Origin: Dorea_A amylophila | GTDB lineage: Bacteria > Bacillota > Clostridia > Lachnospirales > Lachnospiraceae | Direction: 5' to 3' | DNA: 64,000 bases | NCBI RefSeq assembly: GCF_025567265.1 | Contig: NZ_JAOQJW010000006.1 | Span: 106,290 to 170,289 of the forward strand | Shown: positions 28,317 through 36,678 of the stretch, piece after piece | How positions within the stretch are numbered: position 1 is the stretch's first letter | How the letters are laid out: each line of letters begins with the position of its first letter | Translations under genes and position numbers: made by a program | The notes under the pieces: model-generated | What the model was told of the DNA's origin: nothing | The model's input: the letters and a program-made list of their open reading frames with translations, nothing else | Databases searched by the model: none

Positions 28317-28478
28317 TTTAAGTTTCGCTAAGTTTCACTTATATAGGCGGGATGAGGAAAATTCAATAGAGCAATATGAAAAAGGGCACTGAAAACCACT
28401 GAATTATTGGTTTTACAGTGCCTTCTCTTTGACTAACGAGAAAAAACATAATAAATTTAAGTTTTGCTAAGTTTCACT
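28317..28478. repeat. Pair of 23-bp direct repeats, 139 bp apart
   Basis: TTTAAGTTTCGCTAAGTTTC then ACT at 28317-28339 recurs at 28456-28478 with one change. The right copy covers the 3' end and stop of the XRE gene. The left copy starts just after the stop of the AlbA protein. Such duplications can mark an insertion or deletion joint at the edge of the cargo. Confidence 0.65.
28385..28430. terminator. Terminator between the defence cargo and the XRE gene
   Basis: GGCACTGAAAACCA (28385-28398) pairs with TGGTTTTACAGTGCC (28408-28422) with one bulged base, followed by TTCTCTTT. It lies between convergent genes. Confidence 0.75.
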
Positions 28479-29042
28479 AAGTTCAGCATTAACAGATCGC
28501 CACTGCCTTTTCGGCTCAAATTTCTCACACCCATCACAGGTCTGCGGCCAGTTGATTTTCCATTCAAAATATTCATTTCTGGTAATTTCGCCAGATTTTA
28601 ATTCTTTCTTTCTGAGAACCCATTCTTTCATAAAATCATTGAGAACTCCATAATTGAACCACATACCAACAGGTGGATGAGCAGGCCAGTTATCTGAATC
28701 ATGGTAACGGACAGAGGTATCTTCGCTGGAATTGCATTTCTCTCCGGGATAAGTTTCTAACTGAAAGAGATTGATAGCTGCCGGATTAAATTCGTCAATC
28801 CAGAACAGGATTTCCATAAGTTCAGAAGCATCCATAGTAGTAGGCTCATGCAGTGCCAGTGGATTCACATCCAGAATTTTAGCCATTTCAGTTACCAGAT
28901 CTTTGCGGGGAACCCGGTAATTCGTTTCATATTGGGCAAGGCGGTTTGCACCTTTATCGCCCCAGCCGAGGGCAGCACCAAGTTCTGCCTGTGTCATATT
29001 CCGGAATGTCCGGATTTTTTTTATTTTATCACCGATTGTCAT
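28467..29042 (-). CDS. XRE-family repressor of the recombinase region
   Basis: 191 aa from ATG at 29042; the longer frame up to 29135 runs into the operator region and lacks a ribosome site. HTH residues MTQAELGAALGWGDKGANRLAQYE near the N-terminus, then ILDVNPLALHEP. The C-terminal 110 residues form an unrecognised domain with a CDGC motif (near residue 170), possibly metal binding. Three TTCGC-N6-GCGAA dyads lie just upstream, one inside a rightward promoter, so it likely controls itself and the recombinase operon. Confidence 0.82.
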   Translation of the reverse strand: MTIGDKIKKIRTFRNMTQAELGAALGWGDKGANRLAQYETNYRVPRKDLVTEMAKILDVNPLALHEPTTMDASELMEILFWIDEFNPAAINLFQLETYPGEKCNSSEDTSVRYHDSDNWPAHPPVGMWFNYGVLNDFMKEWVLRKKELKSGEITRNEYFEWKINWPQTCDGCEKFEPKRQWRSVNAELSET

Positions 29043-29111
29043 ATCAGATTTCCCACTTTCTTTTTGATAAATCCATTTTACTACCAAAAACAGTGAATGT
29101 AAACAGAAAGA

Positions 29112-29196
29112 TTCGCATTGAAGCGAATAAAACACTTGACATTCGCATGAATGCGAATTAAAATGACAGTACGATAAAGGTTCGCATGAAAGCGAA
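29112..29196. promoter_or_regulatory. Three TTCGC-N6-GCGAA operators with an embedded promoter
   Basis: Dyads at 29112-29127, 29142-29157 and 29181-29196. The middle one fills the spacer of a rightward promoter: TTGACA (29136-29141), 17 bp, TAAAAT (29159-29164). A bound repressor would block RNA polymerase directly. The XRE gene at 28467-29042 is the likely source. Confidence 0.8.
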
Positions 29197-29247
29197 TGTA
29201 CAGATGAGGATAAATACTATTTGCAAATTATTGCAAAATGAGGTTGT

Positions 29248-29288
29248 AAAATCCTTCTGTCAGGCTTTATTAGTGAGAGGATTTTTTT
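29248..29288 (+). terminator. Attenuator-like hairpin in the recombinase leader
   Basis: AAAATCCT (29248-29255) pairs with AGGATTTT (29278-29285) and continues into a run of T. It lies about 80 bp after the operator-controlled promoter and far before the first gene, so it could be a conditional terminator. Confidence 0.5.
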
Positions 29289-29374
29289 GAAGAGAACAAC
29301 ATTTTGGTGTTTCTAGGCTGTAATAAGTGAAAGGATATTCAAAAAACTCTCTTTTGTACCTTGAAAATTACATG

Positions 29375-29640
29375 AGCTGTATAATCTGATTCCACAGATG
29401 CCATAACCCTGTAAAGGATTTTACGGGCGAGCGTCAAAGATACTCCGGAAACGGCTGGTAAGTTTGCGAAGAAGCTACCAGCATTCAGAAATATTCTGAT
29501 AGAGGTTGGCAGTAACGCTGACAGCAGATTATACGAATGGAAGCCAACACGCCGAACGGAATATGCAATGCTATAACAATAGATAAACTGTGAGAACAAA
29601 ATACGAAAAGGTAAGGTGATGCAATTGAGAAAATTGCAGG
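29375..29640 (+). ncRNA. Candidate structured leader RNA upstream of the recombinases
   Basis: No gene is seen from 29199 to 29687, but stems follow closely: ATCTG/CAGAT (29384-29399), CCTGTAAA/TTTACGGG (29408-29427), CCG-GAAA-CGG with a GNRA tetraloop (29445-29454), GCTGGTA/TACCAGC (29454-29482), GTTGGC/GCCAAC (29505-29548) and GCAATT/AATTGC (29621-29637). The density of compact stems suggests a conserved RNA. I cannot match it to a known class. A possible 8-codon leader peptide starts at 29619. Confidence 0.4.
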
Positions 29641-29687
29641 TATAGGACAACTGATACAAAGAATATGTTGGAAAAGAGGTGAGCATC

Positions 29688-29933
29688 ATGGTGAATCAGT
29701 CAGTAATAGACTCCAGTGTTGATCTGGAGCAGTTAAAGGACATTGAAGATTTAATTCCTGATATGGATAAAGCTATTTCTGAGAAAGTGGAAACTTTTCT
29801 GGATAAATCCGGCGATCAGCCGTATGCCCACATGAATGAAGGATATGTAGTGGTTGTGGAGATGACAGGAGAAATGGATGCCACAGATGCCATTAGCGAT
29901 TATCTTAGAAAAAGAACGGAGTTGATGTATTAG
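29688..29933 (+). CDS. Small acidic protein before the recombinases, unknown
   Basis: 81 aa from ATG 29688 with AGAGGTGA at good distance (the GTG at 29679 overlaps that site). Acidic, no transmembrane helix, begins MVNQSVIDSSVDLEQLKDI. No family recognised. Its place just before three serine recombinases suggests a directionality factor or accessory protein, but it lacks an obvious DNA-binding motif. Confidence 0.55.
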   Translation: MVNQSVIDSSVDLEQLKDIEDLIPDMDKAISEKVETFLDKSGDQPYAHMNEGYVVVVEMTGEMDATDAISDYLRKRTELMY

Positions 29934-30062
29934 ATGCAAGTCTTGAAAAAAACATCTTGCGAAGCTACAGATGTTATGTTAATGTGAGGTCAGGGAAAAT
30001 GAACGTGATACATGGTTTCTGACTTCTATTCAATGGAATAAGTAAGTTGGGAGCGATGTAAA

Positions 30063-31736
30063 ATGGAACAGATGCAAATGAATATGCCAGATATATACGA
30101 TGCTGCATTGTATCTTCGATTATCGAAAGATGATATGGAAGAGGGCGATGCGAAGTCAGAGAGCAACAGCATTGCAAATCAGAGAGAGTTACTTCGGAGC
30201 TTTGTAAAAAGCCAGCCGGATATTCAGATTTTTGATATATATGTGGATGACGGATACTCAGGAGGAAATTTTGACCGACCTGAGTTTAAACGAATGACAA
30301 CTGATATAGAAGCTGGAAAAGTAAACTGCGTGATTGTAAAAGACTTATCCAGATTCGGAAGAGAGTATATAGAAGCCGGGCGATGGATCGAAAAGACCTA
30401 CCCGGCTTTAAATGTGCGTTTTATTTCAGTTACAGACCAGTTTGACAGTAAAACAGCAGATTTTTCAGAAAAGTCATTTGTTGTTCCAATCAAAAATTTT
30501 GTAAATGAAAGCTATTGCCGGGACATTTCCGGTAAAGTGCGAAGCCACCAGAAAATCAAACGTGAAAAAGGTGAATTTATTGGAGCATTTGCCCCGTATG
30601 GTTACTGCAAAGATCCGGAGAATAAGAATTGTCTGGTGATTGATTCTTATGCAGCGGATATTGTAAGAAAAATATTTTCATGGAAAATTGATGGGTTCAG
30701 TCTTGGAGCAATCGCAGAAAAATTGAATGTACGTCATGTGCAGTCACCAAAAGAATATAAAAAGGCAAATGGTGAAAATTACAATTCCGGATTCCATAGT
30801 TCAGACACACCGAAATGGTCAGCAGTGCAGATAAAAAGGATTCTGACCAACGAGGTCTACATTGGAAACATGGTACAGGGTAAGCAGGAACGAATCAGCT
30901 ATAAGGTAAAGCAACGTCTGGATAAGCCAGAATCAGAATGGGTGAAAGTAGAAAATACGCATCCGGCAATAATCAGGCAGAATGATTTTGATGTGGTGCA
31001 GAAGCTACTTCAGTATGATGGCAGGGCATCGAAAACATCGGACAGTGCAAACTTTTTTTCAGGTTTTGTATTTTGCGGAGATTGTCATACACCGATGATA
31101 CGCAGGGTAAATCAGTATAAGGGAAAGAAAAAAGCCTTTTATATTTGCCAGACAAAAAATAAAGGTGGAGATTGCACCAGACACAGTATTCCGGAAGAGG
31201 TGCTGAAAAGGATTGTATTGAAAGAGATTCAGGCATATACGGCACTTTTCGTAGACTATCAGATGATTATGGAAGAACTTTGTGAAATGAAAGTCAGTTA
31301 CGATCAGGTAATCGGTTATGATACGCAGATTAGTAAGTTGCAGGAAGAATATAACCGTTATTACAGCCTGAAAGCATCTTTGGGTGATGACTTGAAAGAG
31401 GGATTGATCAGCAAAGAGGAGTTCGATGATTTTCGGGAAAGTTACGGAAGAAAATGTGAAGAACTGGAGCAGATGATTGAAAACCAGAAAAAACTGGTAA
31501 AGCAAATGTTTGAGGGTGGAGTGTCTGCAACTGTTCAGTTGGAGGACTGGAAGAAATCACTGGAAATCAAAGAACTGGATCGCACATTGCTGGCACTGAC
31601 TGTAGATAAAATCTATATTTATGAGAACAAGCAAATTAAAATTCACATCCGCTATCAGGATATGATTGAGAAGATGAAAGTCATAAGACGGTTTTATGCG
31701 GAACACAGGACAGAGTACAGGAAAGAGGTGGGATAA
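30063..31736 (+). CDS. Large serine recombinase 1
   Basis: 557 aa. N-terminal resolvase catalytic domain with the Ser in LYLRLSKDD (about residue 18) and the VDDGYSGGNFDRPEF and KDLSRFGREYIEAG motifs; a recombinase domain (about 180-290); a zinc ribbon with CGDC and a later C (about 345-380); and a C-terminal coiled coil. This is the TndX/TnpX layout. It integrates or excises the element by Ser-mediated strand exchange. First of three in an operon; the next gene begins right after its stop. Confidence 0.92.
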   Translation: MEQMQMNMPDIYDAALYLRLSKDDMEEGDAKSESNSIANQRELLRSFVKSQPDIQIFDIYVDDGYSGGNFDRPEFKRMTTDIEAGKVNCVIVKDLSRFGREYIEAGRWIEKTYPALNVRFISVTDQFDSKTADFSEKSFVVPIKNFVNESYCRDISGKVRSHQKIKREKGEFIGAFAPYGYCKDPENKNCLVIDSYAADIVRKIFSWKIDGFSLGAIAEKLNVRHVQSPKEYKKANGENYNSGFHSSDTPKWSAVQIKRILTNEVYIGNMVQGKQERISYKVKQRLDKPESEWVKVENTHPAIIRQNDFDVVQKLLQYDGRASKTSDSANFFSGFVFCGDCHTPMIRRVNQYKGKKKAFYICQTKNKGGDCTRHSIPEEVLKRIVLKEIQAYTALFVDYQMIMEELCEMKVSYDQVIGYDTQISKLQEEYNRYYSLKASLGDDLKEGLISKEEFDDFRESYGRKCEELEQMIENQKKLVKQMFEGGVSATVQLEDWKKSLEIKELDRTLLALTVDKIYIYENKQIKIHIRYQDMIEKMKVIRRFYAEHRTEYRKEVG

Positions 31737-33392
31737 ATGGCAAGAACAGCAAAAAGATATAAGAAAAACACAGAGAAGAAAGTTTCTGGTATTCCGGTAT
31801 GTATGGCTGCAATTTATGCCAGATTATCCGTAGATAGTGATGAAAAAAAGTCAGAATCTATTGAAACACAGGTTACGCTGATAAAAGAATTCATTCAGAA
31901 GCACAATGAAAATCCAGACAGAGAGTATGAGATTGCTGTATATGATATTTATTCTGATTTGGGAAAAACCGGAACAAATTTTGACAGACCGGGATTTGAA
32001 CGGATGATGAATGATGTCAGGGCAGGTAAAATAAATGGTATTCTGGTAAAGGATTTCTCACGATTTGGAAGAAATTATATCGAAACCGGAAATTATTTGG
32101 AAAAGATTCTCCCTTTTATGAAAGTGCGGTTTGTTTCTGTATGTGACAACTATGACTCCTATGCACTGGGTGCTAAGAATCAGGAGTTATCCATGAATAT
32201 CAAGAATCTGGTGAATGATGCTTACGCAAAAGATATTTCTGCAAAGGAACGGGCAGCAAAACGTATTGCACAGAAGAACGGTGAGTATGTGGGATCTACA
32301 GCTCCATACGGATATTGTGTGGAAAAGGTAAATGGGATTTATAAGCTGATTGTGGAACCGGAATCTGCAAAGATTGTTCGTAGGATTTTTGAAGAATATG
32401 CTTCTGGAGATGGTATACAGAGTATTATTGACAGGCTGTTTGAAGATGGGGTACATCGGATTTCGGACTATAACCAATATCATCATGTGTACTGTCAGGA
32501 TGGAGAGAATCTTCATCAGTGGGGAAATTCTTCGATACGTGCGGTTTTAAATCGAAATAATTATTATGGTGATCTGGTTCAGAGAAAATACGAATCCAGA
32601 TTTCAAAGAGGTGAAAAATGGTGTGACATATTGGACGAAAGTCAGTGGATTATTACGCCAAATGCTCATGAGCCGATTATCAGCAGAGAACTGTTTGACA
32701 AAGCACAGATCAGGTTAAAAGCAGCACAACAGAAAGCAACAAAAACTACAGAAGGATGGGAGGATGATGAAAGAGCATTTTACAATGTATTCTATTGTGG
32801 TGATTGTAAGCGGAAAATGTGTACACGTAGATGCAAAGGCAATGTGTATTACTTTTGCAATGCTGCCTGGTATCGGGATGAAAGAAAATGTAGTCATAAA
32901 TCTATTTCCGAGGAGAAGCTGCAGAAAATTGTCCGTTCGGAGCTGACCAGACAGTTTCAGTTATCTGGATTGCGGAAAAAGGATATGTCTGCTATAAGCA
33001 GTGCGGTATTTCTTTCCAAAATCAATGAGATTCAAACTGAGATCAGAAAACTGGATGCAGATATGGAAAGACGTTCAGAAAAACTGGCACAGGCATTTAT
33101 GAAATATAAAGAGGGTGAACTTTCCAAAGAAGCTTATATAGAAATGAAAGATGACCGTAATAACTGGAAAGAGTTTTGTGAAGAGAGAAAGAAGTCTCTG
33201 GAGCAGACCATACGAAAACTGGAAAAACAGCAGAAAGAAGAAGCCAGATTTTTACGAAGTCTGTTGGAACTGGATGGGACAACCAGAATCAATGCGGAAC
33301 TTGCAGAGGGCTTGATTGAAAGTATGTATCTGTATGGTGATGGCAGACTGGAAATCAACTTCGGGTTTAAGGGGGCGGTAGAACATGAGTGA
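31737..33392 (+). CDS. Large serine recombinase 2
   Basis: 551 aa. Catalytic Ser in IYARLSVDS (about residue 31), DRPGFERMM, KDFSRFGRNYIETG, a recombinase domain, zinc ribbon CGDCKRKMC and a coiled coil. The N-terminus is a basic extension (KRYKKNTEKK). ATG directly follows the previous stop, with GAGGTGGG as ribosome site. All catalytic-domain motifs are intact. It is clearly divergent from its two neighbours. Confidence 0.92.
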   Translation: MARTAKRYKKNTEKKVSGIPVCMAAIYARLSVDSDEKKSESIETQVTLIKEFIQKHNENPDREYEIAVYDIYSDLGKTGTNFDRPGFERMMNDVRAGKINGILVKDFSRFGRNYIETGNYLEKILPFMKVRFVSVCDNYDSYALGAKNQELSMNIKNLVNDAYAKDISAKERAAKRIAQKNGEYVGSTAPYGYCVEKVNGIYKLIVEPESAKIVRRIFEEYASGDGIQSIIDRLFEDGVHRISDYNQYHHVYCQDGENLHQWGNSSIRAVLNRNNYYGDLVQRKYESRFQRGEKWCDILDESQWIITPNAHEPIISRELFDKAQIRLKAAQQKATKTTEGWEDDERAFYNVFYCGDCKRKMCTRRCKGNVYYFCNAAWYRDERKCSHKSISEEKLQKIVRSELTRQFQLSGLRKKDMSAISSAVFLSKINEIQTEIRKLDADMERRSEKLAQAFMKYKEGELSKEAYIEMKDDRNNWKEFCEERKKSLEQTIRKLEKQQKEEARFLRSLLELDGTTRINAELAEGLIESMYLYGDGRLEINFGFKGAVEHE

Positions 33393-34947
33393 TCAGAAAC
33401 TGATTATTGGATATTACCGTCTTTCCATGGAAGATGATTCAGAGGGAGAAAGTAACAGCATTATCAATCAGAGAAAACTGGTAAAAGATTATATTTCCAA
33501 TATTCCGGAGCTTGCTGCTATGCCATTTCAGGAGTTTTACGATGACGGATATTCTGGTTCCAGTATGGAGCGCCCGGCAATTAAGCAGGTTCTGGAACTT
33601 GCCAGAGAGAATAAAGTTCAGTGTATTGTGGTAAAAGATTTTTCCCGTTTTGCCAGAAACTATATTGAGATGGGAACTTATCTGGAACAGATTTTTCCAT
33701 TCCTGGGAGTACGATTCATTTCTATCTCAGACCGATATGATTCTAAAGATTATAAGGGAAAGAGTTCGGATATTGAAGTACAGTTTAAAGGACTGATAGC
33801 AGACTTTTATGTGAAAGACCAGTCCGTAAAGGTAAAAGCGGCAGTCAGTACCAGACGAGGAAAAGGTGAGTATTGCTGTGGTTCTGCACCGTATGGGTAT
33901 CGAATCAATCCTGAAAATAAGAAAGAACTGGTGATTGTAGAGGACGAAGCGGAAGTAATCCGCAGAGTATTTGAACTGACCAATCAGCGGTATTCCAAGA
34001 TAGAGATTTGTAAGTTATTCAATGAAGAGGGTGTATTGACTCCCTTGCAGTCTATGAGCAGACGACAGAAATCAGACAGCAAGAAAGCTGCATCAAGAGG
34101 ATTGCAGTGGACGAGTGATATGATACGGAAGATTGTGGATGATAAGACTTATATAGGCTGTATGGTCTATGGAAAGACAAAGATTCCAGATCCCGGAACA
34201 GGGAAAGAAGTACCAGTGCCGAGAAATCAGTGGAAAGTGATGGAAAATCACCATGAGCCGATCGTATCAAAAGAAGTTTTTGAAAAAGCACAGTCCCTGC
34301 AGATCAGATACACAAAGAAAAGTAAATTTGACAGGGAAACAACACTGTTAGGTGGCTATGTGAAGTGTGGAAATTGTCGCAGAAGTCTGACTTCAAGCAG
34401 TCCGGTTCATGGTCATATCCTTTATAGCTGTGCTTACAGTAAAGGAAAAGAAGATACAGGATGTTTTGCGGGGAAAGCTGATAACAAAATGCTGGAGTAT
34501 ATTGTACTGGCAGAAATAAAGGCATATTTACGTCAGAATATCGGTCAGGAACAGATGCAGCAATCCATGAGGAAACAGCATGAGGACAGCATAGAAGCCT
34601 ATAAGACGGAACGTTCAGATTGTGAAAAGCGTCAGGAGCAGATAAAGATTCAGAATCGCCAGAACTATGAGAAATATCATGAAGGACAGATGAATCAGAA
34701 ACAGTTCATGGAAGCCAAGATGCAGTTGGAAGAAGAAAGAGAACGACTGCAGAAACGTGTACAGGAACTGACTGCTCTGATAAATGACGAGAAAGAAATC
34801 CTGATGAAAAAGAATGTTCCGGTGGAGCAGATGTTGAAGTATTTAGGTTATGAGAAGCTGACACGAGAGATGCTGGAAGAATATGTGCAGGGAATATATG
34901 TGTATGATGATGGGAGAGTGGAGGTGGAATGGGAATCACTGACTTGA
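33385..34947 (+). CDS. Large serine recombinase 3
   Basis: 520 aa. Catalytic Ser in GYYRLSMED (about residue 13), DDGYSGSSMERP, KDFSRFARNYIEMG, a recombinase domain, zinc ribbon CGNCRRSL and a coiled coil. It overlaps recombinase 2 by eight bases. Its stop is one base before the first right-end repeat, so it is the last gene of the element. Confidence 0.92.
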   Translation: MSDQKLIIGYYRLSMEDDSEGESNSIINQRKLVKDYISNIPELAAMPFQEFYDDGYSGSSMERPAIKQVLELARENKVQCIVVKDFSRFARNYIEMGTYLEQIFPFLGVRFISISDRYDSKDYKGKSSDIEVQFKGLIADFYVKDQSVKVKAAVSTRRGKGEYCCGSAPYGYRINPENKKELVIVEDEAEVIRRVFELTNQRYSKIEICKLFNEEGVLTPLQSMSRRQKSDSKKAASRGLQWTSDMIRKIVDDKTYIGCMVYGKTKIPDPGTGKEVPVPRNQWKVMENHHEPIVSKEVFEKAQSLQIRYTKKSKFDRETTLLGGYVKCGNCRRSLTSSSPVHGHILYSCAYSKGKEDTGCFAGKADNKMLEYIVLAEIKAYLRQNIGQEQMQQSMRKQHEDSIEAYKTERSDCEKRQEQIKIQNRQNYEKYHEGQMNQKQFMEAKMQLEEERERLQKRVQELTALINDEKEILMKKNVPVEQMLKYLGYEKLTREMLEEYVQGIYVYDDGRVEVEWESLT

Positions 34948-34948
34948 T

Positions 34949-35113
34949 TTGTAGCAATAATGTAACGTCCACTACTACTGAACTTGTAGCAATGACGTTA
35001 CATTCTCCCTGCTGATTTTGTGACAACAATATAACGTCCTCTGTTCCAAAACAACGGTTTTATGGGAAAAATCGAGGGGAAAAAGGTCAAAAAGTTTGTA
35101 GCAATGACTTGAC
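34949..35113 (+). repeat. Cluster of right-end repeats, candidate attR
   Basis: Four related copies: TTGTAGCAATAATGTAAC (34949-34966), TTGTAGCAATGACGTTAC (34984-35001), TTGTGACAACAATATAAC (35018-35035) and TTGTAGCAATGACTTGAC (35096-35113). The first two also form an 11-bp inverted pair (AATGTAACGTC / GACGTTACATT). The fourth shares 14 identical bases with the left end. Probably att core plus recombinase binding sites. The rest of the 340-bp gap to the next gene (35114-35288) shows only AT-rich promoter-like DNA. Confidence 0.55.
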
Positions 35114-35288
35114 ATCCTCGGGGGCCTTATGTACAGCACAAAGTATCCCAAAAATATGAAAACGGCTGATCTGAAAAAGTAAATTTCAGTGCCCGAGTAA
35201 TAAGGATAAAAGGTACATTTTTTTAGTGGGATAATGTTTCCAAAAGTGCTAAAATAAAATCATCATACATAAAGCGAGGCGTAAAACA

Positions 35289-36272
35289 ATGAAAAAAATC
35301 AAGTGGGGCGTTATAGGAACTGCCGGAATTGCCAGAAGTTGTACCATTCCGGGAATGATACAGGCATACAACTGCGAATTATATGCAATTGCCGGAAGAA
35401 GCATAGACAAAGCTGAACAATTTAAAGAAAAATTCGGATTTGAAAAAGCCTATGGAAGTTATAAAGAATTGTTGGATGATCCGGAAGTGGAAGCGGTATA
35501 TATTGCGTTGCCAAATACTTTACATTATGAGTGGGCCGTGAAAGCTATGAAAAGCGGCAAACATGTACTGTGTGAAAAGCCGCTTGCACCGTGTGAAAAG
35601 CAGGTAAAAGAATTATTTGAAACAGCAAAAGAGAATCATGTATATCTTATGGAAGCTTTTGCGTATCAGCACAGTCCATATATCACTGCAATTAAGAAAG
35701 AGATAGAAGATGGAACGATAGGAGAAGTTTGTTATATAGATTCCGCATTTATCACATCGGATTATAATAAGGAAAATATCCGGATGAGACGGGAGACTCT
35801 TGGAGGGTGTACATACGATCTTGGAGTATACAACACAAGCCTGACGTTAGGACTTCTGAATGAAGAACCAGAAAAAGTCGAGGCTTCCGCAATCTTTTCG
35901 GAAGAAAAGATCGATAAGCTGACTTCTGTAGTCATGGAATTCGCAGATGGAAAGAAAGCAGCATTTACCTGTGGTATGACGCTTGCAACGAATCAGGACA
36001 GGAGACTGGACTGTCTGGAGATAGATGGAACGAAGGGAAGTATTACCGGAACCAAATTTGCATTCAATGGTGATGGAGAATTAAGCTATACGATTCGTAC
36101 GGCTGAGGGGCAGGAAGAAGTAAAGACGGTAGAAGTTCCACAGAATTATCGCCTGGAGGTAGAACAATTCGGCAGATGCATCGATGAAAATGAGATTCCG
36201 GCGGTTACGGAAGAATTTTCGCTGAAAAATGCGAGACTTGTTGAGAGGATTCTGGAGGAAATCGGATATTAA
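35289..36272 (+). CDS. Gfo/Idh/MocA-family oxidoreductase
   Basis: 327 aa. N-terminal Rossmann fold WGVIGTAGIARS (dinucleotide binding), the EKPLAP motif (about residue 98) with the catalytic-region Lys, and a C-terminal alpha/beta domain with GGCTYDLGVYN. These NAD(P)-dependent enzymes oxidise or reduce sugars and related polyols; the substrate is not readable. First gene after the mobile element; it has its own ribosome site (AAGCGAGGCG). Confidence 0.88.
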   Translation: MKKIKWGVIGTAGIARSCTIPGMIQAYNCELYAIAGRSIDKAEQFKEKFGFEKAYGSYKELLDDPEVEAVYIALPNTLHYEWAVKAMKSGKHVLCEKPLAPCEKQVKELFETAKENHVYLMEAFAYQHSPYITAIKKEIEDGTIGEVCYIDSAFITSDYNKENIRMRRETLGGCTYDLGVYNTSLTLGLLNEEPEKVEASAIFSEEKIDKLTSVVMEFADGKKAAFTCGMTLATNQDRRLDCLEIDGTKGSITGTKFAFNGDGELSYTIRTAEGQEEVKTVEVPQNYRLEVEQFGRCIDENEIPAVTEEFSLKNARLVERILEEIGY

Positions 36273-36273
36273 G

Positions 36274-36654
36274 ATGAAAAAGAATGAAAAGATCAGGACG
36301 CCGTTAGGAATCATTTCTGTTTTCAAGAATGAAATACCTGAAAGATATCATTGTGCAGCGGAACCGGAGATTTCACGTATCAGTGAGACGCATATAAGGA
36401 TTCTGACAATAGATCAGGCCGTATTCTGGGGAGAAGAAGTGTATTCACCAAGACTTCATCAGAACTGTATGAATCCTGAAAATATTACACTATATCCACT
36501 GGAAATTGAGTGGAATGGGGATAAAGTTACGGTTTCAGATCATTATGGGATGAAAAAGTGGATAACCGGGGAAAAGTTACCGGAAATTCAAGACTGGAAT
36601 TTAAAACTGAAAAAATTAAGATGTAATCCTTGCAGAAACTGTGGAAGATGTTAG
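36274..36654 (+). CDS. Small protein with Cys-rich tail, unknown
   Basis: 126 aa from ATG 36274, one base after the oxidoreductase stop. No transmembrane segment. The C-terminus ends CNPCRNCGRC, four Cys that could bind a metal or an iron-sulphur cluster. The middle part looks like a small beta-rich domain. No family recognised. It sits between two redox enzymes, the second of which also has a Cys motif at its N-terminus. Confidence 0.6.
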   Translation: MKKNEKIRTPLGIISVFKNEIPERYHCAAEPEISRISETHIRILTIDQAVFWGEEVYSPRLHQNCMNPENITLYPLEIEWNGDKVTVSDHYGMKKWITGEKLPEIQDWNLKLKKLRCNPCRNCGRC

Positions 36655-36678
36655 AAAGCGAAAGAAAAGAGGAAAAAT

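Larger units (their letters stand above)
6612..35108. mobile_element. Integrative mobilizable element carrying type I RM and Qat defence
   Basis: The proposed ends are identical 14-mers TTTGTAGCAATGAC at 6612-6625 and 35095-35108; additional related copies lie at the right end. Between them are TnpV, a primase-helicase, ParM-like partition genes, MobC, a relaxase, two XRE repressors and three large serine recombinases, which together are integration, maintenance and mobilization functions. No VirB4, VirD4 or other secretion gene is seen, so transfer would need a helper element. The cargo from about 14.2 to 28.3 kb is clearly more AT-rich than the backbone, suggesting a separate origin. Exact ends are inferred from the repeats; comparison with an empty site would settle them. 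Confidence 0.72.

Noticed and set aside
6612..35108. Idea that the element is a self-transmissible ICE
   Set aside because: No VirB4, VirD4/TcpA, VirB6 or other secretion genes occur between the ends; only mobilization genes are present.
35117..35215. CTCGGG/CCCGAG and CCTTAT/ATAAGG inverted pairs right of the element
   Set aside because: The pairs are in an order that cannot form one nested hairpin, and the matches are short enough to be chance.
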